DNA of 64,000 nt from Isoetes taiwanensis (GCA_021234155.1 JAJEKV010000004.1:6822109-6886108); one strand, 5' to 3'. Counted from the stretch's first letter, positions 12,961 through 26,880 are shown. The notes: generated by a model from the sequence alone, not told the origin. Translations and numbers: made by a program.

Positions 12961-13440
12961 TTTAGTAACAATTTGAAGGGGTTGTTGTTTGATTGTGGAC
13001 ATTACTGGGCATGAATATGATTATGTCGTAGGCAATTATAAAGTTGTAGAGATAGTTACAATACATAGCTATATTTGAGGATGAATGAAAAAAGAAATAG
13101 GAGAAGGGGAGATCATGTTAGATTCGAAGTTTTTTAAGGTTTGGCAAAAACATATTTGTCCGAGGGACAAATAATTTTGTCTAGAAGTGTTTATACAATC
13201 GTCAATAGTTCTAATCCTAGTGTTTATTGCCTGTGCAACATTCAAGTTTTGTACTTAATGCATTTAAAATAGTTAATTTGTAAGCGTGCTTTATTTTGAT
13301 AACATGGGCAATTTCTTGTGCCCAATCATAAACATGGTACATGTGTACCCAAACTTTGGATGGTATTGACCCAAGTGTAGTACTAACCATTCTCAAAAAA
13401 TAGAGAGCGCGATATTAATAGAAACAGAAAAGAACTACAC

Positions 13441-13512
13441 CATGGGTGAATTAGGCAATTATATAGCATGGATTTTGATGGGAAACATGGGTGAATTGTG
13501 CAATTATATAAC
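13441..13512 (+). repeat. 45-bp-period local duplication
   Basis: CATGGGTGAATT..GCAATTATATA occurs at 13441 and again at 13486 with small differences. Confidence 0.75.
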
Positions 13513-14822
13513 AGAGGTATTTCTAGATAGTTTGAGCACAATAAGTTTGTATCATATTTATCCATTTTCCATATATCTATCACAGTAAACCTAACTACTT
13601 TAGTCATGGTTGTTAGAGAAAAGTAATATAGGTCTTGGTAATAAAATTACGAATCTCAAACAGGCATATGCAATTCATGACATACCACAACCACAACATT
13701 AAAAAATGGAGCAGTACAGAACACAGCTTTGAATGTAACTCACCCCTAACTGAGTTTATGCATAGCACATACAGTTGTGAAAATGTCTCAAGCGCAAACA
13801 TTGCATTTCTTATATGTAGGAGTTCTCAAGGTCCACGATGAGAGAATATGCTAGATAAAGCTATAAGCCTTCAAGAACTTGTACATTTGTCGCAAAACTT
13901 CAAAAATTTGCAATAGAGAATTCGAACAGGAAAAACAATATCTCTGTGGAATGCTTTGTATTGTGGTAATTGATAAATAATTAAAACACACATTTTCCGT
14001 ACTCGAACATTGTTAATTAAGAAGTAAAGTTGGCATGAATTGCCTTCTCCGTTAAAAATTTTATTCTATTCTATTCCTACTTGCATCTCTTTCCCCTAGT
14101 CTAGTAGATGCCATTCTTATGAATTGTTTCTTTTTTATGGAATTGCAAGTGGATTTTGAGCAAGGACTTCATAGGCATGCTAAATGCATGTTATGCAAGT
14201 GAGTTGGGGGGAAGGACTTCATGACGTGGATTGGGGATCTGTAGTATGATTGAGAGTGTGCCATAAAGACTGCCACATGAAACAAATGTTTTATAAGTTT
14301 ACCATGGAAGCCGCTTTAAGCTTCAATAATATGTAATTGAATGTGGTTATTTAAGCTAAGATTGGTGCCTTGCATTTCTTGTTCTTCTTGCAATGTTTTG
14401 ATTTGCGGTTCTTTTGTTTAGTGCTAATAATGTATTTTGTTAGGTGTGCATTCGTGTTTGAGTATACTAACAAATCATTGATCAAATAAGGTGGGAAGAC
14501 TTATTAGACATGCATAGCTACATGCAATCTATGTACTACGTGCAATCCATATACTACTTGTATCATGTCTAATCGTGGAGTTGTAATTATAGTGCGGTTG
14601 ATTTTGTTGACGTTATGGTACAATGTTCATGTAAAATATAGATGTAAAGTTTTAACACGTTTTATATTTGAACACAAATCTTTCTACCATTAGACAATAG
14701 AATAATAGCAAATGAAGGCCCCTCATATTTCTTTGATGGCATCTACAACCATTATGGTTCATTAATGAGCAAAGCATGGCACATCATAGCAAGTTTACCA
14801 CTGAAGGTTGGTATCCTGAGAG

Positions 14823-14876
14823 GGGGAGTGAGGTTTGTTGTCAAAGGTTGGGGAGTGAGGTTTGTTGTCAAAGGTT
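14823..14876 (+). repeat. 27-bp tandem duplication
   Basis: GGGGAGTGAGGTTTGTTGTC plus AAAGGTT is present twice in immediate succession without visible change. Confidence 0.9.
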
Positions 14877-15357
14877 GCTGCATCGAACTGTGATGCATGC
14901 ATGATGATTCTGATCTATATGGTGCAAGGCTTAGACAACTTAAGATAAAGTGTTCATATGAGTTATAGGTTTCAAAACATAGCTCTTGAAGTTGTAGTTG
15001 CCGAAAGGTAGATTTGATGAGTTAGAGATTGTTTGGAAAGGAAACCTTGGTTGTAACTCATGCAGTACTAAACATCAGTTTGTATTCAGAATTGCATCAT
15101 ATTTCATAAGTGCCTTCCTATTTGAGTTTTTTTAAGACAGGCATCCAAATGCAACATTAGATTGAAGATATTTGCGCGGCGACCCATTTATTATGTAGAC
15201 CTTCATGTAGCAAAATATAACTTACATGTAGCAGCACCGTTTGCTGAATAACCTGTTCACTTATCTATAAGTTAAACTACAATAGACCTGCACCCTTATT
15301 ATCACTTGCTGCAAACCAGTAGAACTTTTAAGTTACCATAGCTATGCCTAACCTAGA

Positions 15358-15433
15358 GGAACCTAGCATCCGTCCCATATAAACCTGCATACAAAGGAAC
15401 CTAGCATTCGTCCCATATAAACCTGCATACAAT
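15358..15433 (+). repeat. 38-bp tandem duplication
   Basis: A unit containing CCTAGCATCCGTCCCATATA is repeated once with a single substitution. Confidence 0.9.
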
Positions 15434-17589
15434 CAAATCCCTAACAACCACATCACAACACCTTTAAGGAAAGCAACCAAGCCCTTATATTTTATTATAC
15501 TCCCTTCAAACCAATATTTTCTTCATAAAATTAAGTCGAACTTTGTTTCATATATCGCATACATTAGTCAACCTTTTAAACCGTCATCAGCATGCAACCC
15601 AGCCTATAAACTGCGTCCTAAGTCATGCATGCATGTGCCAACCAGCTAATCTATCTTAACCTGAGTGTAATTCCTATAGCAGCACGTCATCTATAACCAT
15701 ATACCACTCAGTTACCAGATAGAATTGTTGGTGCAATCTCGATCAGACAGCAGCTTCTAGAACAACATGAACTTCTCGATTCTGCAACCCATACCGTTAA
15801 GTTGACATTTTAAGGGACAAATCTAAAACCTGAGCACTGTTCTATCTCAATTCAAATCTCGCAAGTAATAGCACCTACTCCACATCTGTCAAAGACCTGC
15901 ACAACATGTTTTAATCAGCAACTACCCATAAAGCATTAAGCTTCGACAAAAGCACACTTTAAAAACCATTGCAACCATTTTCTCATAATGCATGTATCAA
16001 GCATTCAACATATTTATATTTCCCTGCTATTCAAGGAGCAATTCAACCTGATTCCATCTACAACGAAGCTAAATATGCAGCTAGACCCATAAACTGTCAA
16101 TGCCATAATATTTTCAATGAATTAGATGGCACAATTTCGAAGTAACCTACTTCTGCCACAGAGATGAATAAAAAATATAGTGTAGCCCTTAATGCTCAAT
16201 ATCCTAGGCACAATCAACTATTATTTTACTATAATAGGCATGCATGTGCACCAACAACCTAAAATAGCATTAGAATTAATCTTAAGTCAAATGGACCCAG
16301 CATGAATAGGTGGAGCTTCTGGCAGATCTGCAAGCAATGTCATAAAATAACACTGACCACGATAGAGGCATGCAAAAATACAAACTATAAAGCCGAAGAA
16401 AATAAGAAAAGCTCTTCCAAGACTTATTTGGTTCGTCCAAACATGAGAAATAAGGTCGTTTGTTATGAGTCTGTCCTAGCTGCCACATACAATGTCAAGG
16501 AATCTTGGTGCCCCAAAGGTGGCTGCATTATAGGTTGAGATTCTCATTAAACTCCCAGTGGCCATGCATGTTCCATGAAACCAAAAAAATTAGAGACCCA
16601 CGGCATAAAGATGGATAAGATATACTACCTAAGTAAAAGCAAGAAAAATTGGAAGACTTAGAAGGGGATTTGTGGGGCCAGCACTATACTACTGGATGAT
16701 TTGGATTATTCAAGGAATTCTGATTTAAAGTTCTTAAGAAAAGCACAAAAATAGAACGCTGGTAATCATCAGAAGCCATATATCTAATAAAAATTAAGCA
16801 CATGAACTAATCCACAACCATAAAGAGGTTACCTCAATCAGTGCAGTAGACCAAATTAAATAGAGCAGATCAAATAAGTACAAACCACCCATCATTTCAA
16901 TGCTAGTGATTGCAACATGCAAGAAGAACATGTATAATGAATAAAATATACAGATACACATGCCTCATGGACACATGTCATGATAGCCATAAGGACTGTT
17001 CCTGATCCAATGTAAAACAGACGCCATTTGAACAACAACAACAACAGCAGGGGCCTGCACAGATTTCATACCTAGACAGTACGCTGAACTCCCTCCACAA
17101 ATATGCCGCAACTTAGTAAACCATCTGCATGGAGAGCATTTTAGACGGAAATTGTACAGCCTAGTGGGAACCTTCTACACTAAATGTCCTTGCCAAACTA
17201 AAAAATGCATGGATGAAAATAATGAATAAGTAGCACACATAAACTCTATACCTACGCAATATAAAGGTAAGCATGCTAATGTCAAATGTGCGAGATGCAA
17301 GATTCTTATGTTCGTAGTATCTTGTAAATTATAGGAAGGCTTAGAAATGCAACCATGCTGGAAGTCGTACAGAAGGCATGGGATTCATCTTGCAATTTGA
17401 TCCAATGTGCAACATCCAATATAACAGAAACAGAAGTGTTGTTATTACTTACCACATAAGCTGTCGTTATGCAAGAACGAAATCTAAGATAAGACCAAAA
17501 GGAACCCGCAACTGCAATTAGTGCCCTATGACAGTAGATGCTACAGCAAAAGATGAAGCAAAAAAGTTGTTAAAAAGATCCAGAACCTA

Positions 17590-18599
17590 CCTCAAGTTGG
17601 CAGCTTTTCCTGTTCACCAGAAGAAGAGGGCACATCAGAACATGGGGCATCAGATCCAACAGAAGAGAGCACACCATACCAAGTAGCACTGGACATGTAA
17701 CTCGCAGTCATAAATTGCTACACATAAATTAAGCTCTAAAGAAGGACCACCACATATCAATGCGACTCTAAGTCGCTGTTGTACCTCAGCATTGTTAGCC
17801 TGCAACAATAATGTCTAGATATGCTGAATTGTGTTCCCGTAGAAGTTAGTAAAAAATGATTAATGAGATGTTTGCAGCTTCTAGATAATTTAACTTCTAG
17901 TAAAAAATGATTAATGATATGTTTGCAGCTTCTAGATAATTTAAAGCACCATCTACCTGAATTGGCTCTGCAGTAGCAGAAGCATCGAAACAGTTGCAGT
18001 TAGACCTTCTATAAGAGAGTCTATACCAGGTGGACACATTATGTATCTGATTTGCAGCAAACATGCTATGGGTACTAAAATAAACTTTCCAAATACTTTC
18101 ATGACATAAAGATGGGCAGGCAGAAGGCAAATGTGCAGGCAGAGGGTGCTGAAGCACGGAATGGAAGGCCATAATGTGCCGAAGTGGTCTCTTCTGCACA
18201 AAGCATAGCAAAAGCAAAAATATAAATTGTTTCAGACATATTTACCATCATGGATATGTATTGGAAAAACCCTGGCATACAACAAAATCGAAACCAAAGA
18301 AAGACATCTAATCCTTCAGAGAAGAAGCCTTAAATGCTCTCATCAAATCTAATCACCTGCAGCCGAACTTCATGCACCCATCTTTGTAAAGAATCCAGCT
18401 CCTGGTGTCGTAGTTGTGCATATGAAAAGTCTGTTATCACATGGGTCGTGCGGCCGTCTCCATGCCATCGATCCAAGCTATGGTGGGCCATTGCCGGAGC
18501 AACAACCTCCTCTACTCTGCATAAACATTGGACTACATGAATTGGACCACATGAAGCGAAGTGCGTTTTGCCTTCTGGAAGATCACACGATGGAGCCAA
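17590..18599 (-). CDS. Weak candidate gene, unknown function
   Basis: Three minus-strand pieces are arranged like exons. 17957-18193 is open for exactly 79 codons between a TGTGCAG acceptor and a CAG/GTAGAT donor (contains STWYRLSYRRSNCNCFDAS). After a 157-bp intron ending TTGTTGCAG, a frame opens at 17799 (ANNAEVQQRLRVALICGG). A separate frame at 17594-17713 reads MTASYMSSATWYGV to a stop after GEQEKLPT. Upstream, 18355-18430 encodes YAQLRHQELDSLQRWVHEVR. No family recognised. Precise splice phasing of one piece argues for a gene; the low complexity of the surroundings argues against. Confidence 0.3.
17848..17944 (+). repeat. 51-bp tandem duplication
   Basis: AGTAAAAAATGATTAATGA followed by a TTTGCAGCTTCTAGATAATT segment occurs twice, at 17848 and 17899, with one or two substitutions. 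It lies in the intron of the weak candidate gene. Confidence 0.85.
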
Positions 18600-21500
18600 A
18601 GATTGCCAAAAGAAGATTGGCTCGAATAAACAAAACGCACAAAATCATACCAATAAAAAAAGTTCTTGATTTTTGGAGAATCGGGAAAATTTCCCGGCAG
18701 ACAAACACCCTCATAATCTTAGGAAATCAAGTTAAAAACAATTCCAAAAACATTTTTAGTCAGACCGAAAAATCCCAAATTAAAAAGATTGATTGATTGA
18801 TATAAGAAGCTAGAAGCTTTTTTGAGAAGTGGATGTTCCCTGCGTGTAATTCGATAAAGAGCATGGAGAAGGTTGTTTTACTTCGATAAAGAGCATGGAG
18901 AAGGTTGTTTTTATCTGCTGGATCATCACAAAAGATGGTAAAATTGTGCATTGTCACTTTGGAGAAAAAGGAATTGGCCTAATCTTCTCTTGATAAACTT
19001 TCAGGATAATTGCTTCATATTGATGGTTTCATATTGATTTTATTACTTAAATGTGATAGACCATGTCAGTTGATGTTTGCAGCGGGTGTTTGAAAGGGGC
19101 ACTCCCGTTTCAAAATCCCCATCATTTTGGCTCATATGTGTCTACAGGAATTAAATCAAATGTAGTTTCCTAGATTATAATCCTTGTAGGACACACCCAA
19201 TGTGGAAAAGGTTTCATGTTGTTGAGTGTTTTGAAAGTATACAAAATGAAGTCACAAATCCAATTGTAATATCTTTAAATTCAATGATTGTAGGATGTGC
19301 TCAATATGGAAAAGGTGGTTTTCGAGTTATTTGAGAAGGTGAAAAAAAAAAAACCATTCAAAGCAGAAGGAGGTTAGCTTTTTGAGTGCGCTAAAAGAAT
19401 GTATTAGCCTAGAAGCAATAGATACGAGTACGGATTTGGGCTTGTTTGCTACGTCACCCTTTCCAACATAAGATAGTATTGTTAACCCCATCTTCCATGT
19501 TTGCACATGCATATTTTCTATGGTGCATCATCACATGGAATGCCCCTTTGGTTATATACTTATGGACACTTCCCCTTGGGCTTTGCATTCTTCCAACTAC
19601 AAATCTCTCACATCCACATTCTTTAAATAACCTTTTGCACTTAAGCCCTTAAATCCACACCTATTCTCTGAAGATCTTAAATCCACCCCACATCTCCTTT
19701 GTTGGATTTAAGCTAAAACAATGGAAAATGTGATATGCAATTTTAGTTCTATTTTATTGTGCAATAAGAACATTACATAATATGGTGATTTGCCAAGAAG
19801 CCGAGAATGGATGATCTAACAAATTAAGTATTTGACATGTTGAAGTTGGTTGGAAAAATGTGTTCATATTGGAAGTATAAACCATTCCTTTCAACTTTAG
19901 CTTCTTTTACACCAAATCTTATTCAAGAAGCGATCAAGATCAATAAATAACCTCCATCTTAATGTTGAGCAGGGAAAAAATTAAGCATACTATATATTTT
20001 TATATAAAAAACGGTTTGGCTATTTTTCAAAATTTTACAGTATTTTATGATATACATTTGGCTAAAGTTATTATTATTATTATTACATTTATATGTACTT
20101 GGACTTGGCAAGACTTTTAAATTATCTACTATAAACGTTTACTTGACTATTTTTTCTAGCTGAAAAAAAAAATGTAAATTCAAATTTTTTAGCTTTAAAT
20201 ATATTGTATTGCAATTACAAATAATAATCAACAATCAAGGAAGATACAATAATATTAAAAAACTTTTAACAGAAGCTCACAACATAGCTTATAACATCCA
20301 TAATCTGAACTACATTTAATGCAACAACGCCTTCTAGATATTGTGATCAAATTGCACTTATCTCTAACCTTGAAGGAAGACGTTATGCAACTAACTCGGG
20401 CATCTAGAGAGATATTGACCATTTCTTACAATTCTTTTTTGAGGATGCATATGTGGTATATATAATAAAAATTCATAGTTTGAAAAACTATTATTACTGA
20501 TGATGGTAGGTGATGATGTGTAAAAGTCTATAATAAGAATTTATTTGTGCTTAAATATTGTAATATAAAGAAAGGCTAATCCCTTTTTCTTTAAGGAAAA
20601 TGGGAAAAATAGTTTGGCTAATCCTAAAAAAATAATGGAGTACTTGTTTTAACTATGGCTATTTTTTATTTTTTTAAAAGAAACTTCCCTTCATAAAATT
20701 CGCCGCAAAAATTGTCTAGACTCCCTAAAAATCGCCATTTGGCTATTAATAGCCACTAATTTTTTCCATGATGTTGAGTATACGATCTAATCCCTCAAAC
20801 TTGGATCTACTTAGTCACATTATTTGTTTTCGTATAGTTTTACCAGTCCCTGCCATTTTCTATTGCCCATCTTCAAGTAAATCTACAAAAAATAAATTAA
20901 CTCCAAGAATTAACGAATCATCAGAGAAAACAAAAATAACATGGAATTTGATGTTTCCACCCCTTTCTTCTACACACCCCTAATTTACATCGGCATCCTT
21001 CTGCACCAACCTAAACATACATCATAGGAATGTGCCAACTTCTTGTTTAATTATGAAATTACCATTGTTAAAACACCATGTATCAAAAGCTGCAAGAGGT
21101 CTATCGCTTTACTTATAATCCGGCCCTGCCAAAAGAGCTATCAAATACATAATTCTTTTGATAAAACATCATGGAATAATCTGATTCATGTCCGAGATCT
21201 ACATGATTTGCATTATGATATCTAATTTGTCCGATTCATGCTTTTCATGACTCTATATCCATGAGATCTATATGATAGCAATCATTTATAGACTTTCACT
21301 ATGGGTTGATCACTTTCAGAAACATGCAGCACAGCATATTAGTTATAATGAGCTGTAGAATAGGATTAAGGATGCTTATATTAGTAATGATCCTTATCAT
21401 GAACTATGATAGAGGATTTCTTGCTCACCACGAGATTGTGAAATAATATTTGGTTGACTGTGTTTGTAGATGTATGCTCATCAACATGTGGCAGATTAAC

Positions 21501-22320
21501 AAAGGCCCTGAAAATCACTGTGCTTACTTCTGATTGGAACGGTAGGCAGAACAATTTCATATGTTTGGTCCCATGTTTTCCGCAATTCTGGCATCATCTC
21601 TTTAGCAACAAAGACAGAGTAGTTCCAAACTTTCAGATCTTTGGAGTGCATTTTGTTTTTCCTAAAATGAAGTTTGTAGCTTTTATAACTAAAACTTGCA
21701 CCTTTGACAAGTTTTACAATTCAGGTTATAGTTTGCTGTAACAATATTGTTTGTAGAGGAATGATTTATTATGCTACATATTCTAAACGAGGTGCACTCT
21801 GTACTACCTCAGTCATCGGATCTGTCCATCCTATGGCCCAGATCGTATGTTGGGGCTTATGGGTGCCTCTTGTTTCGATTATGGTTATTTATGACTGGGG
21901 CACCTACGATTGTGAAATATGGAATACAGGCTCACCTAAGGTTTTGGAATATGAAATATTGAGAGTCATCTCTATACGGATTTGCCTAAGATTTTAGAAT
22001 TTGAGATACGGAGACTCGAGCTGCTATCAAAATAATAAGAATGCTTTAACCAATGCAACTAGCAAAATAAAGTACTTATTTTTTCTATCGAATCTATGTT
22101 TTTTTTTTTTTTTTTTTTTTTTAATAACCTACTCAATTGTTTTGGAGGTATGGTCTATCGTCTCAAGGATAGTGATTTATGCATCTATATCAAATCCCCC
22201 TGGAACCCCCTTGTTATTGTGCTACATATTATCACCATGTGTAACATTTGTTTTAGTTTTCTCTTGCAAAGTAATCTTGGGTGTAATATTTATTTTAGTT
22301 CTTTTCGTTTCTCCTTGTTC
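18600..22320. other. AT-rich stretch without supported genes
   Basis: Only short open frames without motifs. It contains a 32-bp tandem duplication at 18850-18913 (TTCGATAAAGAGCATGGAG twice), a (TTA)n run near 20075 and a 23-base poly-T near 22100. Confidence 0.5.
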
Positions 22321-22329
22321 AAGACAGAC

Positions 22330-22709
22330 AAGCACAACTGGTACTTGTGGGTGCGTGTGCAAAACTGCAGTAGCAGACCCCTCTTTGTGGCAGCATGCTA
22401 CTTTCCACATGCAGAAAGCAACTTCTATCACACCCACTCGGATGTGGATAGGCTGGACCCCTATGTCGATCTATATGATGACATACAACAGCATAAGCAG
22501 TTGGGCAGTGTCATACTCCTTGGAGACTTCAATGCGCGCACCGGGGTAGAACAACCCATGAGATTTGATGCCTTGACTGATGATATATTGCAGCTGCATC
22601 CTGCAGAAGGTGCTCGGCCACGGACATCAGATGACAATCAGGTCACACGCTATGGTAGACAATTGCTTTTGCTATGTGGTATCTTTGATATGGTAATCTG
22701 CAATGGGTA
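22330..22709 (+). pseudogene. LINE endonuclease domain fragment
   Basis: Open frame with the exonuclease-endonuclease-phosphatase fold signature SVILLGDFNARTG (near 22505), preceded by FVAACYFPHAES and followed by a possible substrate-loop region. This domain nicks target DNA for target-primed reverse transcription. The N-terminal catalytic part is missing because the copy is 5'-truncated, and the frame stops at 22710. Confidence 0.85.
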
Positions 22710-23879
22710 GCACGGTGGCGGCCCACCCGCAAAGCACTTGTAGACGTGAAAACCCGGGGGATCTAGTGTGGTGGACTATGTCTTTGGTGCCCGGCGGGAT
22801 ATGCATGTCGTCAAGCACTTCAGTGGGAACAACTAATAGGGATGAAGAGATCGACTCGAGACCACTTACCACTTTACTTGAAGTTGGCTTGGCGGGTTGT
22901 GCGAACCCCATTACAAGACTCCTCACATGCCTCAGTGCGATTGGATTATGAACATCGCGGGGCTTATGCCCGGATGCTTATAGATGACTGGCGAAATTTT
23001 GCAATATGCTACACTAGAGCAAATGGTACCAGTAGGTGTGCTTAGGATGCTGGGCGAGAGATGCTTTGGGATAAGCCGCCCGCGACGGACTTCCGGGAAC
23101 ACAACCTTCCCACGCAATCAATGGTTTGATCGCGAGTGCAAGGAACACAAACGCCCGGCTCCGCCAAGTCACGGACCACGCTTTACGCCCACATGCAATC
23201 CAGACAAGATTACGCGTCTTCCTTAAAGCTAAGAAAGCCAGGTACATTGTAAAGATCAAAGGGAAATGTTTTACCTCACGAACGTCACCCTAGGACCTTC
23301 CGGGCGAAAGATTCTTAGAAAGCCGCGGTCAGACCCACCTGAACATCACTCCGGCGGTGGAGGCAATACTTGCAACAGCTATATGACCCTCGTGGTGCAC
23401 ATGCAAAGCATCACCCCGCAAAGAAGGCCCAGATCGGAAATCACGCATTCGGACGTGGAACAAGGCTTACGGCGTCTTGCCAATGGGGAAAGCCCCTGAC
23501 CGGATGGTATGCGGGCGAATTGCTTAAGTGGGCGGGGCCGTCCATAATACCGGTTAACTTACGCCTTGTTCAACAAGGCATTACATGAGAAGGCTTCCCA
23601 ATGCGGTGGACCAATAGCGAGTTGTTCCCATCTATAAAGGCGGTGACCCGCCTTTGCCCGACCATACCGAACAATCATGGTCGGTTCGATGTTTGCAAAA
23701 TTGCTTCTTCCGGGATTCTCGGCGGTAGTTGACGGGATGGGCGGAGGCGGCAGAGATAGGGGCTCTCATCGAGCGAGGATTCGATTCCCGACACTCAACC
23801 ATTGACCACATCTTCACATTGCGAACTTCGGTTGAAGACAACGAGAACCGCCGTCGGGATCTATATTGTTGCCGTGGAT

Positions 23880-24270
23880 TTTTGCGAAGGCATTTGACAA
23901 TGTGCCCCTCGAAAAACTATGGGCAAGATTGCAACAACTAAAGGATTCCCGTAGGTTTGCGAAATCACGATTAATACGAGTGTATGAAAGATGCTCGGCC
24001 TCGGTTCTGCGGTAACAAACCAACCATTTGATAGTAGTATTGGGGTTCGCCCGGGGATGCCCTCTCTCCCCAACATTGTTTGGGCTTTACATTGATCAAT
24101 TGGAGAGCTAGCTTTGGCGATAATGGGGCGGCCGGGCTCACCTTCTCTACCGGATCATCAAGCGGTTAATATATCTTGATGATGTAGACCTCCTAGCTTA
24201 CACACCCGGCGGACATGCAACGACATCTCGATGCCCCGGACACATTTTGTCAAGCGTAATATCTTGGCGT
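23880..24270 (+). pseudogene. LINE reverse transcriptase core, frameshifted
   Basis: Blocks of non-LTR RT are visible in several frames: a FAKAFDNVPLEKLW-like stretch near 23880-23920, PLSPTLFGLYIDQLE near 24060-24105, and the catalytic IYLDDVDLLAY near 24170-24200. The codon expected for the Gln of the conserved RQG motif reads CCGG, shifting the frame. Similar one-base disturbances recur where CAG or CTG would be expected. Not translatable as given. Confidence 0.8.
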
Positions 24271-25600
24271 CAACTTGGCCAAGACTAAGGTGGTTTTATA
24301 TCATCTTCCACGACGGTAGGGGATCCCCTCCTTCGATTCACCGGGGCGGGAATGTGGAAGTAGCATCCACATACAAATATTTGGAAGTGGAGTTTCCTTC
24401 TACTATGCAATGGGACACATCCATGCGGCTCTGATTCGGGGGGCTGGAAGGCACTATATGCAATGCAAAACAATAGTCATAGAAGCGGGAGTTGTATGAT
24501 TGGACCCATCGATCACACACTGTTCAAGATCTTAGTGGAGCTGTCCTTTTATCACGAGGTTGAAGTATGGGGCCCGATGGTATCCCTCGCTACTTGGAAT
24601 GACTTGGAGCGGTGCAAAAAGCCTTCTTGGTAATGACGAGCACTAGGGGTGAAGTCCACAGTCCCATATCAAATTCTCTCTTGCGGAGACGAGTTCTTGC
24701 CTCTTCGTGAGGGCAGCCCTTGATCGCCACATTATCTATTTTTCGAAAGGTGGTCAATATGAATGATGCTCGTCCCTAAACTAGCTTATATCATGGCAAT
24801 GGGGCCCACAGTGTCTCAAGGCCTGCTTTGGAGGGAAAAGAGAGCTCAATAGATGGCTAGATGGAATGTGCGGGAGCACAGGTGCATACATGTCGCGAAC
24901 GAGGCGTATCGCCATAGCTTGAGGCAATATCTTGGCGCTTGCTTCATCAGCAAGCTTTGGGATGCCCCGGCGTCCGAGCAGGTCAAGACAAAGACACTAC
25001 CGGCGCCACATAAATCCCACATTGGAGCGAGGCCCGCAATGCTACTGCGCACCCATTTGCTCATGAAAAGACGGACTCATTGCCTCCATTACATACGAGG
25101 GGCACATCATCTTGAATTGAGACAGGCGGATGGATTGGTGAGCCACGTCGGGGCGAGGAGCTCATCAATGCTTTGCCAAATGGGAGTCATTGAGGATGAA
25201 TCTCATACCCTTCAAAGTTGCCCGGTATGATCAAATCGAGGCGCCGCTATCTTTGAGTTGGTCGGGCGGCCACCGCTACATGTGACATTGAGCACGGCAT
25301 CCGTACGGGTGCTAGGATCATACCTTCAAGAGGTCATGGACATGCGAGATCAGCTATGTCCTCGGGCACGCGCTTGACATGTACATACACATTTATTTCC
25401 TAATGATGTATACTTGTACAGTTTGACAGCATTCTTATTACTGCCACGGTTTTTCCCTCGAAAACCCTTCGGGGCGAGGGTTTTTTAACCCGGACAATAA
25501 TAAGTTTGCTGCGCTCCTTCTGGGTCTCATAGGCCAATTGGTCTCAGTGGACGATAAAAAACTATTCTTATTCTTATGCTTATTCTTACGAAGTAATTTT

Positions 25601-26880
25601 TTTATTTAATGCTCTTCTAGCTGCCATGCATTGAGCATGTTGTTGGTTGAACCCATGTTACAGCATCTCCACAAAGTGAGCAAATAATTATGCAAATTTA
25701 TGAGGCAAATTCCAATTGAATACTGTTTTCCATGCCTCTGAAGGAAAACCATGGCAAGAGTCCTATTTGAATTGAATTGAATTTATAAATATCTAATGCA
25801 TGTTCTTTTTATTCTTGACCCCATAAATTATATTTTGGCAGGATCATATGTCTCTCAAGTGGCAAAGAAGATGTATGCTTTGTCATATGAAGACCTAATT
25901 TAAATTCCTGAACTTGGAGATCATAAATCCAAGCACTATCACCTCTTCCAGGCATTCTTCTAAGGAGTAATTATTATTTGGCGGAGATTTTGGCACTTCT
26001 ATTATTCCAATACGATCAAAAACATGCTTTCATGTGCTTGGATTGAGCTAACAAGGTGGGACTTTGCTCAAGCCACTGATCTTTATAGCACCCGCAATCT
26101 GGAATCCAATGTCTTTGCAAATTCGAGAGTTCCCATAACCTACAAATAACATGCCTAATACTACCATCGTTGTCTTAGGTCTCTATTTACACACTCTACA
26201 AATAGCATCCTAAATTGTATTATATAGAAAATTGAACACAAAATGTGTCCATGAGGGCCTTAAATTGCAAGATAGAGTGCCTCAGATTTTTTTGATTGAG
26301 GTTCTCTTTGTTTCAATTTTGCAGTTTAAGTTGCAAGAATGTGTCATCTAAGCATAAAAACACAAGCTAGGTTCTTTTTATGTAGTATTGTGCAAGCATT
26401 ATTCTCATTTTGTTGCATCATGTTATTATCACATTTTGATGATTGCACTTGATGATTGCTTTAGTAGAATAACTGGTACTTAACTTTTGAGTTATTAGCA
26501 ACCAAATATCAGTTACCTTCAGTGCCAAAGGGGACTTTATTATAGGGGAATGGAATAGGCAACTTGGCCCTATTTATTGATGAATATACTTAAATATAAT
26601 CCTTTTGTTTTTTTTTTTGAAGGACGACAATCTATTATTAAGAAAAATCAAGATACATACAAGGGACTTGTGACATGGGACTCAAAACCTAGAGGATTGT
26701 TGCCCTGCTATGGCAACATGGCAAAGTGCCATCAAGTCTTATTCATGTTGCAGGAAAAAGAAGATACTATGTTGAAGAACCAAGTGAAGACATTGAACTG
26801 GAATCAAGGTCACACATTGAGAGGATCTAAGCATCTGGAAGTTTGGAAGACCCCTATGAAGTTGGCAAGCTATTAAAATG
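25601..26880. other. No gene recognised; possible short TE tail
   Basis: AT-rich. Around 26605-26670 a T-run is followed by GGACGACAATCTATTATT and AGATACATACAAGG, a layout often seen at ends of dispersed plant retroposons. I cannot delimit an element. Confidence 0.3.

Larger units (their letters stand above)
22321..25600 (+). mobile_element. 5'-truncated LINE retrotransposon
   Basis: The sequence switches abruptly from AT-rich DNA to GC-richer coding-like DNA near 22320. In order it holds the C-terminal half of an apurinic endonuclease domain, a corrupted RT with recognisable blocks, a cysteine/histidine motif near 25175-25212 (CQMG...ESHTLQSCP), a 3' UTR with a GAAAACCCTTC..GGGTTTT hairpin near 25455-25490, and a tail of ATTCTT-like repeats (25562-25590) instead of poly-A. 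A second copy of the last ~350 bp lies inverted at 36281-36643. The 5' end is truncated and I found no target duplication. Confidence 0.85.
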
